NCBI GenBank assembly: GCA_019054805.1
Contig: JAHQIY010000036.1
Location: forward strand, 62,001-126,000
DNA length: 64,000 nucleotides
Direction: 5' to 3'
Origin: Brachionus manjavacas
Lineage: Eukaryota; Rotifera; Eurotatoria; Ploima; Brachionidae
The translations under genes were made by a program, and so were the position numbers. Under the pieces are notes generated by a model. The model was given only the letters and a program-made list of their open reading frames with translations. It was not told the DNA's origin and did not search any database. This document shows, in pieces, positions 1 to 11,498 of this stretch. Numbering within the stretch: the first letter of the stretch is position 1; each line of letters begins with the position of its first letter.

Positions 1-2202
1 ATTGATTATTTTTTATTGAAAAAAAATCAAATAGAATTAAATCAATATAGAGCTTTTTTTCGGCAAATTGAAATTTGAGATCAAGATTAAAATATCAAAA
101 TATTAAATGGCATATTGTATTTTGATAAAAGAGAAAAAAAAATTTTTTTCTAGCAATTATTTGATATGTTTTGTGAAGTTTATTTTCATATTTAAATTTT
201 TAAATATCCCTTTTATTGAACTATAATAGGTTTAAAGCTTTGAAGACATGTTGAAGTTTATGATCAAATGATCAAATGCTCAATTAAAAAGTAAGCATAA
301 TAATTTCTTAAATTAACGAAATGATTTTTTTTTTATTGGTAATGATTTAACATATTATGCTACAGTCTCAAAAAATTATTTTAAGTTGATCATAAAATAA
401 ATGGATTAATAATCGATTTTTAGAATTAAAAAGAGTACAAAATCCGAAAGACAAAAAACTTAACTTCAAAAAACCTAATAATATTTTATGTTAAGAAAAA
501 AATTTATTTATTTGCATTATTAACTTTACTAAAAAATCAAAAATAATCGATCATTTTAGTTAATTTTGAACGAACTATTAATTTAAAATTTTTTTTTTTT
601 GAAATTTTAATTTAACAAACTATGTTAATCAATGTTACATCAAGAATTTTATAAAATTCTACCTAAATCTTCAGGAAATTTATTATTATATATAAAATGA
701 GCAATTTGATATAAAGTTTTGATCATAAACTTCAACATGCCGTTTTGAATAGATTCTACTAAAAATATTTAAAAAAAAATTATGCAGATAAGAAACTTCG
801 ATCATTTGTAAATTCTTTAGGGTAAAGAATGATTTGAATGCTGTTTTTATTCTTGATTCTACTTGATCCTTGTTATTATTTTTTTGTTCAGTATTACTCC
901 AAGATATCTAAGTTTGTCTGCATTTTTTATCTCTTGATTATAAATTTGTGGTTTAGCTTCTGTACCTTTAAATTTTTCACCAAAGACAATGTCGACCAAT
1001 TATTATACATTACATGTCTAATAATGTTTAATATTTAATTTTTAAAAATTATCAAAATCATCAGATAAATTAAGTTTTAAAATTTTAGATGATCCTTTAT
1101 CTTAGAATATAATCTGAAACTTCAATTTGTGTTTTTCTCAGAGTATGATTAATAATTTTTTTAATAACGAAAATTTAAACAATAAAAGACAATTTTAAAT
1201 AATTGAATCACCAAAATTGCCTTTCAATTTTATCACCATTCTTAAGGCGTTTATTGAATTAAATAAATAAATATTTACTTAATAAAAAATTTCAAAATCT
1301 TAACTTTGTGAGGCAGAAGTGATTATTTTGCATTAAATTTTCAATCATCGTTTCGTCAATAGAATCAAATGAGTTAAAACAGCTTTATTTTGTTAAATTA
1401 AACAAGATAAATTTAAATTTAAAATAAAACTATGCACATTTTATCTACAATCATTGTAAATAATTTACTCAATGTAAAACTATTTAATTAAACTCTGGAA
1501 TTTAATTTTCTGATAAATGCAGGATTTGTTACTAAATTTTGCAATTATTTTCTGACCAGAATAAGTTGCATTTTTGTCCATAAAAATGGCACTATGAATG
1601 TTGCAAAATTCACAAAGCTAAAATTCACATTACGCCGCTGCACTGGCCATTTTGATCAGAAATGTATCAGAAAATTTTTTCAAGTTTTGTTTTGTTTTTG
1701 GCTATGTTTTTGATCAAAGAATACCCTTTTTAAATAAGCCCACTTGAATCAACATGATTCTTGAAGATATTTTCATTTACACGATCGCTTTGAATGTTAA
1801 AATAATCATGTTATTAAATTAATTTATCCTCGAATAGATTTTTTAACTATTGGGAATTTTTATTTTTATTTTAAAAAAATTATTACTCATTAAGATTACT
1901 TTTTCTTTTTTTGATATTTTGGATTAGAAAACACGAAAAAATACTTGGTGCTTCTAGTGTTTTTGAAATTAAATAATTGAAAGAAAATGCTAAGTCAAAT
2001 TTGAAAAAATTTTGTTATTCTCCTGAAGAGTTAGGGGCTAGGCTACTGACCAAAATATTATTAACATTAAAATTCTGTTTGTTCATATAATTTTATTAGG
2101 ATAAAATTTTCAAAAAACTGATCAGTCCCAAAATTTATTGAAACAGAAAAAATGTAGATATTTTAAAAAATTTATTAATATTTTCAAATTATTCAAAGAA
2201 TA
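1..2202. other. AT-rich intergenic stretch, no gene seen
   Basis: The sequence is low-complexity and AT-rich, with many poly-A and poly-T runs. The one open frame near 838-1038 encodes a Phe/Leu/Ile-rich peptide with no recognisable motif and looks like chance. I see no RNA gene or repeat here. Confidence 0.6.
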
Positions 2203-2565
2203 TTATATTTTTGACTTTAGGAAAAAAAAATAAAAACAAATACATCCTAATAGTAAGACCAAAATTAAAAAGACAATAATTATCAATAAAATTATACTCT
2301 TTTTTTTACTTTTAAAATACATTTTGCGTCTAATTTTTCGACTCACCACTTGAAATTGAGCTGCTTGAGCTTCTAAATTATCACACGAATCTTTTAAATC
2401 GGTCAAATTTACTCCGCGATAGATCATTTTGTCAATGTTATCTTTCATTATATCTTTAATTTCATCGATTTCTTTCTGAGTATTATCAATTTTTTTATCA
2501 GTTTGGTCAACTTCAGTATCATTTTTGTTCTGCTGAGTTTCTTGATTGAATGTAGGATTTTTCAT
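2203..2565 (-). CDS. R-SNARE (VAMP/synaptobrevin-like), paralogue A
   Basis: This is a predicted vesicle R-SNARE that would pair with Q-SNAREs in membrane fusion. From the ATG at 2565 the product is about 120 aa. A charged, Gln/Asp-rich N-terminus precedes a SNARE motif with the heptad pattern of synaptobrevin, including the zero-layer arginine in IDKMIYRGVNL. A basic juxtamembrane patch (RKIRRKMYFKSKKK) and one C-terminal hydrophobic anchor of about 22 residues follow, so it is a tail-anchored protein. The open frame continues upstream to a TTG without an ATG, so 2565 is the first credible start. No intron is needed. It is the most distal of three tandem same-strand paralogues (see 4434 and 5197). 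Family membership is clear; the subfamily (VAMP2-, 4-, 7- or 8-like) cannot be fixed by eye, though the lack of a longin domain argues against VAMP7. Confidence 0.85.
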   Translation of the reverse strand: MKNPTFNQETQQNKNDTEVDQTDKKIDNTQKEIDEIKDIMKDNIDKMIYRGVNLTDLKDSCDNLEAQAAQFQVVSRKIRRKMYFKSKKKSIILLIIIVFLILVLLLGCICFYFFFLKSKI

Positions 2566-4433
2566 TTCTATCTCAAATGTTAGTATCACTTTAGCATTCA
2601 ATTTTAACTTTTCTTTTGTCAAAATATCCAAACATTGTCCTAATTAGCCTCATACTCGGATAATTTAATTCGACTTAATGTCACATTTAGTCGTCTATTC
2701 AAGTATTTATTCAAATTAGCTAAACCAAAATGCCAAATTGTCTTTTTCCAAATGATAAAAAAAAGAGATCACTTTTTTCGTAATTAATTAATATTTGGTC
2801 TAAATTTATCGAATACTTTAGCAAGTTATAATTTTAAAATGTAAATAAACAAATGAATAAGAAATATTATATAATAAATGATTTAATAAAAACGGGATAT
2901 TAGAGATAGCTTGTTTTATCTTTAAAATATCGAGTTATTATCTCGAAAAGTATCTTTTAGAAATAACAACAATAGATAAATGAATCTATTTTTTTTTAGA
3001 AATGTAAAAAAGAAAGCAAATACAGTGAAAAAAACATTTTAAAATTTAATCATAAAATTTTTATTTTTAATTTGTGCATCACCATAATGGTGACAATTGA
3101 AATAAATATTTAAAAAAAAAAAACTATATAGAAAATTTTTTTTTAAACTGTAAAAATACATGCTTAGTTTAGTTATGAAAAACAGATTTCGGGTAAAAAT
3201 TAAGAAAAAACATTCATGATATAATAAGAGTAGCTTTACGATAATTTCAATTTTCTTGTGATTAATGCGATTTTCCATAAATTGATAAAAAATTAAAAAA
3301 AAAGGGTTTGGTAAAAAAAAATTAAATAAATACAGATCAAAAAAAGGTCAAAGATTCGAAAAGTTATGCACATGGGAAACTTGCAATGATTACCAGTCAC
3401 TTAATTTTCAAGTCACTGCAGAATGGTCAATTTTTTAGCTACGATAATGATTAATAGCTGCCTTTGGCTTTTACAGATCAAAATTTTAAGGTAAGAATTA
3501 TCTCGATTGTACAAGATAATTCCTACTTTTCCTATAGATTTGGATATGGATGATTATTATCACTTGGCCGATAGGTATTAAAAAAAAAAGAATTACCATT
3601 ATAATTTTAATTATTTTATCCAAAGTTATAATTTTTGTTTATTTTAATCATGTTATTTCATTTCTTAATCTCAAGTTTTAAAAGAACGTAAGGTAAGAAT
3701 ACTTATAAAGGATATATTTCCTATTTTATAAATTTTTATTAAAATAAAAATAATTCATCCACAATAACGTTTGTGGATTAAAATGTCACAAAAAGTAAGG
3801 AGATAAATTAAGCCTCTTCAAAAAAATTTCAAACAAATTGCGTAAATTTATTATAGCATTCTTTTAAAACCTACTAATGTCAGAGAAAATGCGGAATTTT
3901 TCCATATGATAAATTTAGATTAAACAAGTTTTCAATTAAAACAATTTTAATTATATTTATAGTACTTCCATAAAAAAATATTTCAAAAATAAATTAAAAG
4001 TCCTTAAAAGTTAGAAAATTTTTATAATTAAATTAAGTTTATCCTATTTTCATTCTACATTCGTTATCATATTCCCATAGTTTATTCGAAATATTTTTCT
4101 TTTGAAATAAGAAAAGTTGCATCAAGAAGACTGATATTAATGCCAACTAAAAAATAAATTAAAAAAAAATGAGCTTTAAAAAAAAAACTAGTATGAAGGC
4201 ATAAATTAAAAATAGTTTATTTATGAAGCAATTTTAAAATTAATTAAAAGAATATACAAAGATTTAGTATTTCACTGATTTTTGAAGAAAAAATTTGAAG
4301 ATTCAATGAGCTCAAAATCATAATTATTATTTATTAAAAAAAAATAATTTCATTAATAAGATTAATCTTTGCCTCCTTTAACATAAGCTTATCAAAAAAT
4401 CAGTGAATAAATTTTATTGTAACATCACCCAAT
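2566..4433. other. Spacer between R-SNARE paralogues A and B
   Basis: The spacer is AT-rich with no supported gene. A 16-nt match to the B paralogue coding sequence lies at 3565-3580 (see findings). The open frame at 3039-3278 on the minus strand has no recognisable features. Confidence 0.5.
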
Positions 4434-4751
4434 TTATTTAACGTTTAACCAAATGGAAAGAACTATTACAATTATGATGATTATTACCGTCAATGCAACA
4501 ATTATAGTCCACTTAAAATTTTTCCACATGAAAAGTCGATTAGTTTTCTTCGTTGTTGTTTGAAAATCATTGGCACTATTTTCCAATACTTCTACTTTTT
4601 GGTTCAATTCTTCTAGTCTTTCGCCACGTTCATACAACTTTTCGATGTTCTGATGTACAATTCCTTTCACAGTTTCAACTTGTTCTCGATTTTGGCGGAT
4701 GACATCATCCATATCTGGCCGATAGGTATTATTCTGGTATGAATAACTCAT
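4434..4751 (-). CDS. R-SNARE (VAMP/synaptobrevin-like), paralogue B
   Basis: This is a predicted tail-anchored R-SNARE of 105 aa, about the length of classical brevins. The start is the ATG at 4751. A short N-terminus of about 15 residues leads directly into the SNARE motif (about residues 20-75), with the zero-layer arginine in IEKLYERGERLEEL and hydrophobic heptad positions on both sides. The motif ends in a basic/aromatic junction (NRLFMWKNFKW) like the Trp-containing linker of synaptobrevins. A single Ile/Val-rich membrane span of about 22 residues and a very short lumenal tail follow. It needs no intron. Of the three tandem paralogues this is the closest to a canonical VAMP2/VAMP4-type protein. 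Confidence 0.92.
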   Translation of the reverse strand: MSYSYQNNTYRPDMDDVIRQNREQVETVKGIVHQNIEKLYERGERLEELNQKVEVLENSANDFQTTTKKTNRLFMWKNFKWTIIVALTVIIIIIVIVLSIWLNVK

Positions 4752-5196
4752 ACTTTTTTCGAAATTAGCAAAATTTTATCTAAATGATTTAAAATTATTA
4801 GAAATAAAAATGCTTACCAAGACTGCTTGCTTTTTGAGCATAAAAAATGTTGGTAACGCTTGAAAAGATTTTGACTATTTAATAAATTAGTATGCTTTTT
4901 TAATAATTATGATTTTTTGATTTTCATAGCTCATGCTTTCAAGACTATTGCAAAATTAAAAAATTTTTTGAGAAATCTAAGGTTAAGTTTGTATTAATAA
5001 TGAGCGAGTAAATACTGGCTACCTGAATCAAATAAAATGAAGGAACAAATTCGAATGATTAATCACTTTAATGAATCAAAATTAGCATAGAATAAAATTT
5101 TTAATTTTAAAGAGGATTGCGTACCAAATAATTTATAAAAAATCTAATAAATAATTTATAAAAAAAAAAAAAAAACAATAAAATTAGAACCCACAA

Positions 5197-5700
5197 TTAT
5201 TTCTTTAGAACTTTAACAATCGGTATTATGGCAAGTAAGAGAAAACATAAAACAAATACTGTTATTAACTTGTACTTTTGATTAAAGTAATTACTGTAAT
5301 AAATTTTTTTAGTTTGAACAGCCATTTGTTCCAAATCCTTGGTGTGTTGACTAAGTTTCATACAACTGGCTTCCAGTTCCTCTAATTTTGGACCACGTTG
5401 CTCAAGCTGCGTTATATATTGACTTACGACCATTTTTACATTATTCACTTTGGCATTAATTAAATCATACTCTTCCGAGTTATTGAGGTTAAAATCATTC
5501 AAATCAATGATCGTTTTAGAACGCTCTTTGCCAACAAAATTAGTATTATTTTCTGGTTTTAAAGAAGAAATTTTGAAAACTAAATTATCAATTAATGGCA
5601 CCGATTTGACGTCAAGTTCATTTTCTGAAATGGACTTTTTCATTTTTGGTCTATTAGAATTCTTTTTCATACTCGTTGTTGAATTGGCTTTGACCAACAT
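5197..5700 (-). CDS. R-SNARE-like protein with extended N-terminus, paralogue C
   Basis: This is the third tandem R-SNARE-like protein. The first ATG in the frame is at 5700, giving about 167 aa; the ten codons before it open with TTG and are probably untranslated. An N-terminal extension of roughly 75 residues, rich in Asn, Lys and Ser, has no known motif. The SNARE motif follows, with a zero-layer arginine in ITQLEQRGPKLEEL, then an aromatic junction (KKIYYSNYFNQKYK) and a C-terminal membrane anchor ending in a lysine-rich tail. It is the most divergent copy, and the extension could hold regulatory or sorting information. The SVIP stop lies about 170 bp upstream. Confidence 0.85.
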   Translation of the reverse strand: MLVKANSTTSMKKNSNRPKMKKSISENELDVKSVPLIDNLVFKISSLKPENNTNFVGKERSKTIIDLNDFNLNNSEEYDLINAKVNNVKMVVSQYITQLEQRGPKLEELEASCMKLSQHTKDLEQMAVQTKKIYYSNYFNQKYKLITVFVLCFLLLAIIPIVKVLKK

Positions 5701-5870
5701 TTTCAATCTCAGGTCAAATGTTAAAATCAAAAAAAATAATTTAATAAAATTCTTTTTTTATTTAACAAAAATTTAAAACAAAATATAGAATAACTTAGAT
5801 ACACAATTTTTTTTTAGTAAAAGAAATAAATTCGAGTAAAAACTTAAACAATATTTGTGACGAAAATCAT

Positions 5871-6311
5871 TTAACCAACTTGCCACTATGGAAAAAAAAT
5901 TTTTTGAACGAAATTTGAGGGATTTTGAGTCCAAATTTACTTTTAACCCTTGTCCAGAAGTTGCCGCATTTCGTTCCATTTTTTCCAATTCCAATCTAGC
6001 TTCTTGCTGACGCTTTACACTCTCAATATTCTTGATTCCTCTGCTTTCGTTCTCCATAAAGCGTCTTTCAGTAGCCTGTCTCATCTTTTCCTTCAATATT
6101 AAAATTTAAAATAACAATCATGGTCTGGTTGCCAAATGTGCTATCTATTTGATGTCCAAAAATGGACTCAATTGATCAAAATTAATAAATTCATTTAATT
6201 CCTCTTTTTGAACAAAATTAAAATAACTGCACAGATTATTACTCGATCAACTGGTTCATATTCATCCTGAGATCCAGAACCACCACAGCACGATGCGAAT
6301 AAAGAACCCAT
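5871..6311 (-). CDS. SVIP: Small VCP/p97-interacting protein
   Basis: SVIP is a membrane-anchored p97/VCP adaptor known to inhibit ER-associated degradation. I assemble three exons: 6311-6243, 6090-5941 and 5885-5871, with GT-AG introns and consistent phase 0. They give 77 aa, the same as the human protein as I recall it. The product starts MGSLFASCC, a myristoylation-type Gly2 with nearby cysteines for palmitoylation, as in vertebrate SVIP. The VCP-interacting motif follows at about residues 24-42 (EKMRQATERRFMENESRGI), then the conserved IATSG-like segment (NAATSGQGLK). The last micro-exon codes only WQVG and a stop, matching the vertebrate GLRWTVS end. Reading through the second intron would give a longer, unrelated tail. 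The gene sits between an R-SNARE and IST1 on the same strand. Confidence 0.9.
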
Positions 6312-6498
6312 TCAATTGATTCTACTCAATTTTAAATAATATTATTTTATTTTAAAAATGTTTGGAAATGATCGTTTAATACCATTTCAAGCAGATAACA
6401 AATTAAATAGTCTATGTATTGATTGATTATTAAAAAATTTAAAATAGTTATTAAGAATTAATTAAAAAAAAGTCGACATAAAATCTCAAAAATTAAAA

Positions 6499-8101
6499 TT
6501 ATTTATTATTTTTTAGGTTTTGGAATCTTTTAGTTATTTCATCCAAATCATCGTTGTTGTTCTCATTATCCATTTCGTTGCCGGGAACTGATGGCAAATC
6601 TAAATCGTTCAAGTCTTTAATTTTGCCCGACTCGAAAGCTGGTGGAGGTGAATTAAATTGATTAAATGGCATATAGCTAGGTGGTCTTGAGTATTCATTT
6701 AGGTTAGTTTTGTTGGGCAAAGCAGGAGCCTCTCCAAAAGCTTCATCAGCCGGAGGTACAGACTTGTCGGCTCCAAATGACGCCATGTCCGGATAGCCAA
6801 AATCAGAAGTCTAAACAAAAAATTATTCAAAATTGTAGATTAACAAAAATTAAGAGCAAAAAAAATTGAGCAAATTATTAATTTTAGGAAAATGCTTGAT
6901 CTTACATTTCTCTTAATGTTATAAGATGGTGGGGGTGATGATCCCTTACGGAAAGTCGAAAGATCTCCGTAAGGAAGTGAGCTAGGTAAATTAGGTAAAT
7001 TATTGTTAAAGTCAATTAGATCACCGTATCCATTAGTTTCCTAAATTAAATAGCTTAATCTAATTTGATTCTAAAACTATTGAAACTTACTGGTGAAAAA
7101 CCAATTGGACGCTTCTCGCTCAAGTCAGAAGTTGGTTCAAAATTTTCTGTAAATCCACCTCCAGCTCCTCCGTTGTTGTTGTTACCACCATTTTTATACT
7201 CATTTGTTTTATCCTTGAGATTAATAAGTTCCTCATCATATAAACCAGAACGCTTGAAAAAAAAATAATTTCTAACTAAATTAGCTTTGACAATTCTTAC
7301 CAACATCACTGACTGATCTGGCTCATATGGGATATTAAAATTTTTAGCTATTTCAATCAGATACTGTTCGACTAGAAGCTTTGATGGTGGTTCTAGACCA
7401 AGTCGTTTTTTGACTTTTTCATTTACATTATTTAGTGTGTCAGCTTTACATGCATCAGCATACTTTTTTCCATATTTTTGGGAAAAAGCATCTCCTATCT
7501 TTTAAATTTGTCAAAAATTTTAATTCAAAATTTTTCAAAGCAAAGTTTACTAATTTGAACTCTTGAATATCGTTTGATATTCTAGGTGATGCCCATACAA
7601 GCGTTCCAATAGCTTCGTCAAGACCTGGATCTAGTTCTCTGTCAATTTTTTTAATTAATAAATACTTCAAAAGCCTTGTTTTCAAATTACTTCATTTTTT
7701 CAATTAGACCAAATCTTGCCAACAACAAATCGCAGAACATTTCAAGCCTTTGGAAAAAAATTATGTGATCAATTAATAAGCTATGGTTCCATGTTCCACA
7801 AGGAGTGAATAAGGAAAAAAAAAGATTAATAAACTGAAAATTACATCTCCATGGCCTCCACATAATTATCTTCACGGATTATGTGCTCAACTCGAATTCG
7901 TGCTCTATCTGCCTTATTTGCTTGGATGTAGTCTGCTATTTCACGCCTAGATTTCAATGAAAGCTCCGCTATTTATTCAAATTTAATTTTATTTAAAGAA
8001 AAAAAGCCCAAATTGACAATTTTACTCTTTTTTTTTTCTAAAAGTTTTAGGCGTTGAATGGCTAATTTTAGATTGGTCTTAAGTTTCGTGTAATTTGACA
8101 T
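6499..8101 (-). CDS. IST1: IST1 homologue, ESCRT-III-associated factor
   Basis: IST1 is an ESCRT-III-like protein that binds CHMP1 and regulates VPS4 in multivesicular-body sorting, tubule scission and abscission. Eight exons join in phase: 8101-8026, 7968-7845, 7747-7691, 7638-7551, 7498-7301, 7252-7091, 7040-6906 and 6810-6499, giving 383 aa (human about 364). The N-terminal domain is strongly conserved: LKLAIQRLKLLEKKKTEL, RARIRVEHIIREDNYVEAME, CDLLLARFGLI, the KELDPGLDEAI segment and LVEQYLIEIAKNFNIPYEPD. The middle is a low-complexity Asn/Gly/Pro/Ser linker. The C-terminus carries a MIT-interacting motif (DLDEITKRFQNLK), the VPS4-binding element expected in IST1. All introns are canonical GT-AG of about 45-60 nt. 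Confidence 0.95.
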
Positions 8102-9379
8102 TTTTTTCTAAAAAAAAAATTATTTTAGAAAGAAATTTAAAGTCTTGGATATGATTCATTTTGATTAATAATAATTATAATGGCTCCTAATCTACAAGGT
8201 TATCATTTTAAAAAACAAGATTATTATTGTGAATTATATTTCGATCTTTCAAAATTTCGAAATTAGGCTTCACTACCTTAATTGATTTCTTTCTCATTAT
8301 TCTAGAAGTTAATTTCAGATTTATTTTAACATTTAAGTTGTTTTTTTGCTCAAGAATTTGACCATTCTACAAAATTTATCAAAATTCAAATAAGAAATTT
8401 AGAAACTAAGTGACAGAATTTTTTTTTTTATATAAATTTTTTCTTTTAAATTAAATTTTTATAAATTTTAAATAAATTAAAAAGAAGATTCAGAAATATT
8501 TAAGGTTCGGTACAGGGAAAATTAGACCTGTTGTTTCCTTATTGGTAAGAAGTTTCGTTACCAGCGTTTAAAATTAACCTTTTTTCTTCCAGTCTAATCC
8601 ATACTGGAAACTTATTTACATTCAGTTGGTAAATAGTAAAGATGCTTATTTGGATCATTTTTCTATTAAGAGAAATTTTCGTAAAATCTGTCAGAGTTAT
8701 TTAATCTTCTTCCGCTTGAATATAATAGAATACTCATGAATTTCACTAGACGATACTAATACAAAATTCATTTTAAATTTCAAGAACTTTTTTTTTTCAA
8801 AAATTATCGTAAAAAATGAATTAATAAACAAACTTCCAAAAATTTTAGTTTTAAAATTATGACTATTGAACACCGAAGAAACTTAAATTAGACTAAAAAA
8901 TTAAAATAAGGCTAATTTTTAAGTATGATTAAATTTTTTGATATAAAAAATGCATAAATTACAAATAATGTTAAAATTGAAAACTCAAGAATTTTTTCGA
9001 CTGATCATTTTCTTTTAATTCAAAAAATACTAATGATTTTGTAAAACAATGAACTAGCTACAAACTGAACATATATTCTCTTTTTCTGAAAAAGGCTTAA
9101 AATTTTCAAAAATCAAAATTCTTTCGGATCTTAGATCAGTAATTCTACCTTAATTTTTAACTTTTTCAAATTTCTGAGTCATTTTTCAATTTGAAACATT
9201 TCATTTTATATGTTTATTAGTTTTAAAATAATATATGAGCAATAAAACAAAACTTTTTGGCAATTCTGCTTTCTGACCTTCTTACTAAAATTTTTAACTA
9301 AAGTGAAAATTTTTTCCCAAAAAATATTAGACGCCATCTTTTCCAAATTATTTAAATGACTTGAAAGCTTTTGTTCAAA
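8102..9379. other. AT-rich intergenic stretch upstream of IST1
   Basis: This stretch holds the presumed IST1 promoter and 5' UTR. It is AT-rich with no open frame of substance and no recognised repeat. The minus-strand open frame at 9206-9538 is antisense to the retroelement remnant and is not supported. Confidence 0.5.
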
Positions 9380-10910
9380 TAAAAATAATAAGTTAAATAT
9401 ATTACATTTAAATCGATTCATTATTTTTAAAAAAGATGAGGTTTTAGAGATTGCTTCGCTTAAATTCTTTGATGCAATCTCCTTGAATGAAACAAAATTA
9501 GATGAGTATATTCCGTTCTCTTTTTTTAATGATAACAATTACATAATAAAATGTAAAGATAGGAATAGAGATGGTGTTGGTCTACTTATTTTGATAAGAA
9601 AATACCTGAAAATATTAAATTGTATTTACTATGATGATTTTGAGGCCATTTCTATCGAACTTCAGTAAAGCTTTGAAAACATTGTTTTTCTTTTCAGCTA
9701 TAAGCCACCTTCTGCTGATAATTTGCATTTTATTAACTTTTCAGAACAATTAATATTAACAAATGATACAAATAAAAGATTTGTTCTTGTTGGTGATCTA
9801 AATATTGATCATTTAAATGGTGTTATTAGGTAGAGAGAATTTTTGACTAATTTTTCTTTAAAGACTATTACCAATCAAGAAGCAAGAATTGGTATCAATT
9901 ATAAATTAAATGATATTAAAATTAAGTTTAGTCACATTTTATCCATCAGGAAATTTTTGAGTCAGTTTCTTCGATTGGCTGTCCTTTTAGTGACCATAGA
10001 TTTCTTTTGGGATCTTGAGCTATTTCATCTATTAGGAATAATTCAGATAATAGGTTTTTTCGTTTAACAACTGATAGAATTATATTTAAGACTGGTGAAT
10101 CTTTAAGAAATTTTGATTTTTCAAAAAAATTAATTTGGCTATAGCTCATTAAAAGAAATTAAAGGAAGAAAATATCAGTAAAGTCCTTGGTTTGATTCTG
10201 AATTAAGAAACTTAAGAAATTTTATCATAAATATTTAAATAACAGGGATGTCACTTATTTGAATGAATTCAGGGAAGTTAGAATAGAATTTAAAAGCTAA
10301 ACCGCAAAAAAATGAAAACTTATTTTGAGTCAAAATCCTTAAAGGATTTTAAAAATTCTAAAAAATTCTGGAATGAATAAATATTAGTTTGGGGTGATAC
10401 TAAAGCCAGAAATTCCGTTGATCAAGTTGAGATGTTTAATAGCTGTTTTCCAACTATCAATGCATTCTTCTTTGTCCGGTGAAAATTACTCAGCTTAATA
10501 TATATTTGAATGCTTAAAGGAATTAAAATCAAAAAATTTCATTCTTGCACCAGGTTTTTCATTTCTTGAGTTTTCTATTGATGAAATCAAATAAACATCC
10601 GATGAATTACCTTCTTCTAGCTCACCAGGTTTTGTAGGTATTCATCCAAAAATCTTAAAAAGTCTTCCTGACTTTTCTGTCCCTTTACTGCATTTACTTT
10701 TAACTAATTGCTTAAAACTGAAAAGTATACCTGAAGACTGGAAGTAAGTAATTGTTAAGCCTTTATTTTATAATAAAGGAGACAGATAATATATAAATAA
10801 TTACAGGGCTATATCAGTTTTGTTTCCAATAGCAAAAATGTTTGAAAGACTATTAGCAAGTCAGATGAGTAGCTTTGTGATCAAGAGATCAATATTGAAG
10901 TTTGCAACTT
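9380..10910 (+). mobile_element. Degenerate non-LTR retrotransposon (endonuclease plus 5' part of RT)
   Basis: Frame-broken translation reads as an AP-type endonuclease followed by the start of a reverse transcriptase, as in jockey/CR1-like LINEs. Endonuclease hallmarks are the LNETKLDEY motif near 9486, the RDGVGLLILIRKYLKIL block and GDLNIDHLNG near 9795-9825. RT-region hallmarks are PSSSSPGFVGIHPKILKSL near 10610-10665, IPEDWK near 10728, then NNYRAISVLFPIAKMFERLL near 10800-10855. Several in-frame stops and shifts separate the blocks. The element loses its RT core and 3' end around 10.9 kb, so it cannot be active. Confidence 0.85.
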
Positions 10911-11498
10911 TTAAGCTTTCTATATTTAATAAAATCAAATTGATTTTTAAAGAATTTGTAAAATATTCAAATAATTTAATTTATTATCTAATTGAATATT
11001 TAATCTAATTTAATCTTTTATTAAATATTTCAATGTTTTGCTTTATTAAATAATTTTTTTGATCTTTTTTTTAAATCAATTATATAAATTTGTATCAATT
11101 ATTTTATAAAATTAAATAAATGAAGAGTTAATCGGTCTTTCATGGTATGGGCACTAGCCTGTTGATTAACCTTGAAAATTAAGATTATTAAAAATTATTT
11201 TATCGACAATAAAAAAAGAATTTTCGTTTTCTTAAAAGCATTACTTTTTGTACTTTTTACACATTTTAAATGATTTTATTTTATTTGACCCACTCCTTTT
11301 AGTAATATTTGTACTTAAGGGTGATTTTTTTTAATTTTTAGGATTCCAGTATATAAATATATTGTTATGACCTGGACTTGATTTTTTTTTAATTAAAAAA
11401 TTATTAGGAAAAAAAAGCTTTAACATGATATTAAATTATATGTTATTATTTTTATTAATTCAATAAAAAAGAAAAAATAAGCCAATTAATTGATGATT
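10911..11498. other. Short AT-rich spacer downstream of COX18
   Basis: No gene is visible. A stretch near 11240-11305 resembles one arm of the fold-back element at 33861-34159 (a GTACTTTTT-type run, then ATTTTATTTG and a CC-rich end), suggesting an old dispersed copy. Confidence 0.35.

Noticed and set aside
838..1038. Open frame of 66 codons on the plus strand
   Set aside because: Phe/Tyr/Ile-rich product typical of random AT-rich sequence; no motif, neighbour or splice context.
3423..3555. Short frame starting MVNFLATIMINSCLWLLQ with a GTAAGA donor and a TATAG acceptor, spliced end FGYG
   Set aside because: Resembles a signal peptide plus small peptide, but too short, with no dibasic sites and no repeat of the peptide; likely chance.
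5450..5776. Plus-strand frame of 108 codons
   Set aside because: Exactly antisense to R-SNARE C, whose SNARE motif and anchor are clear.
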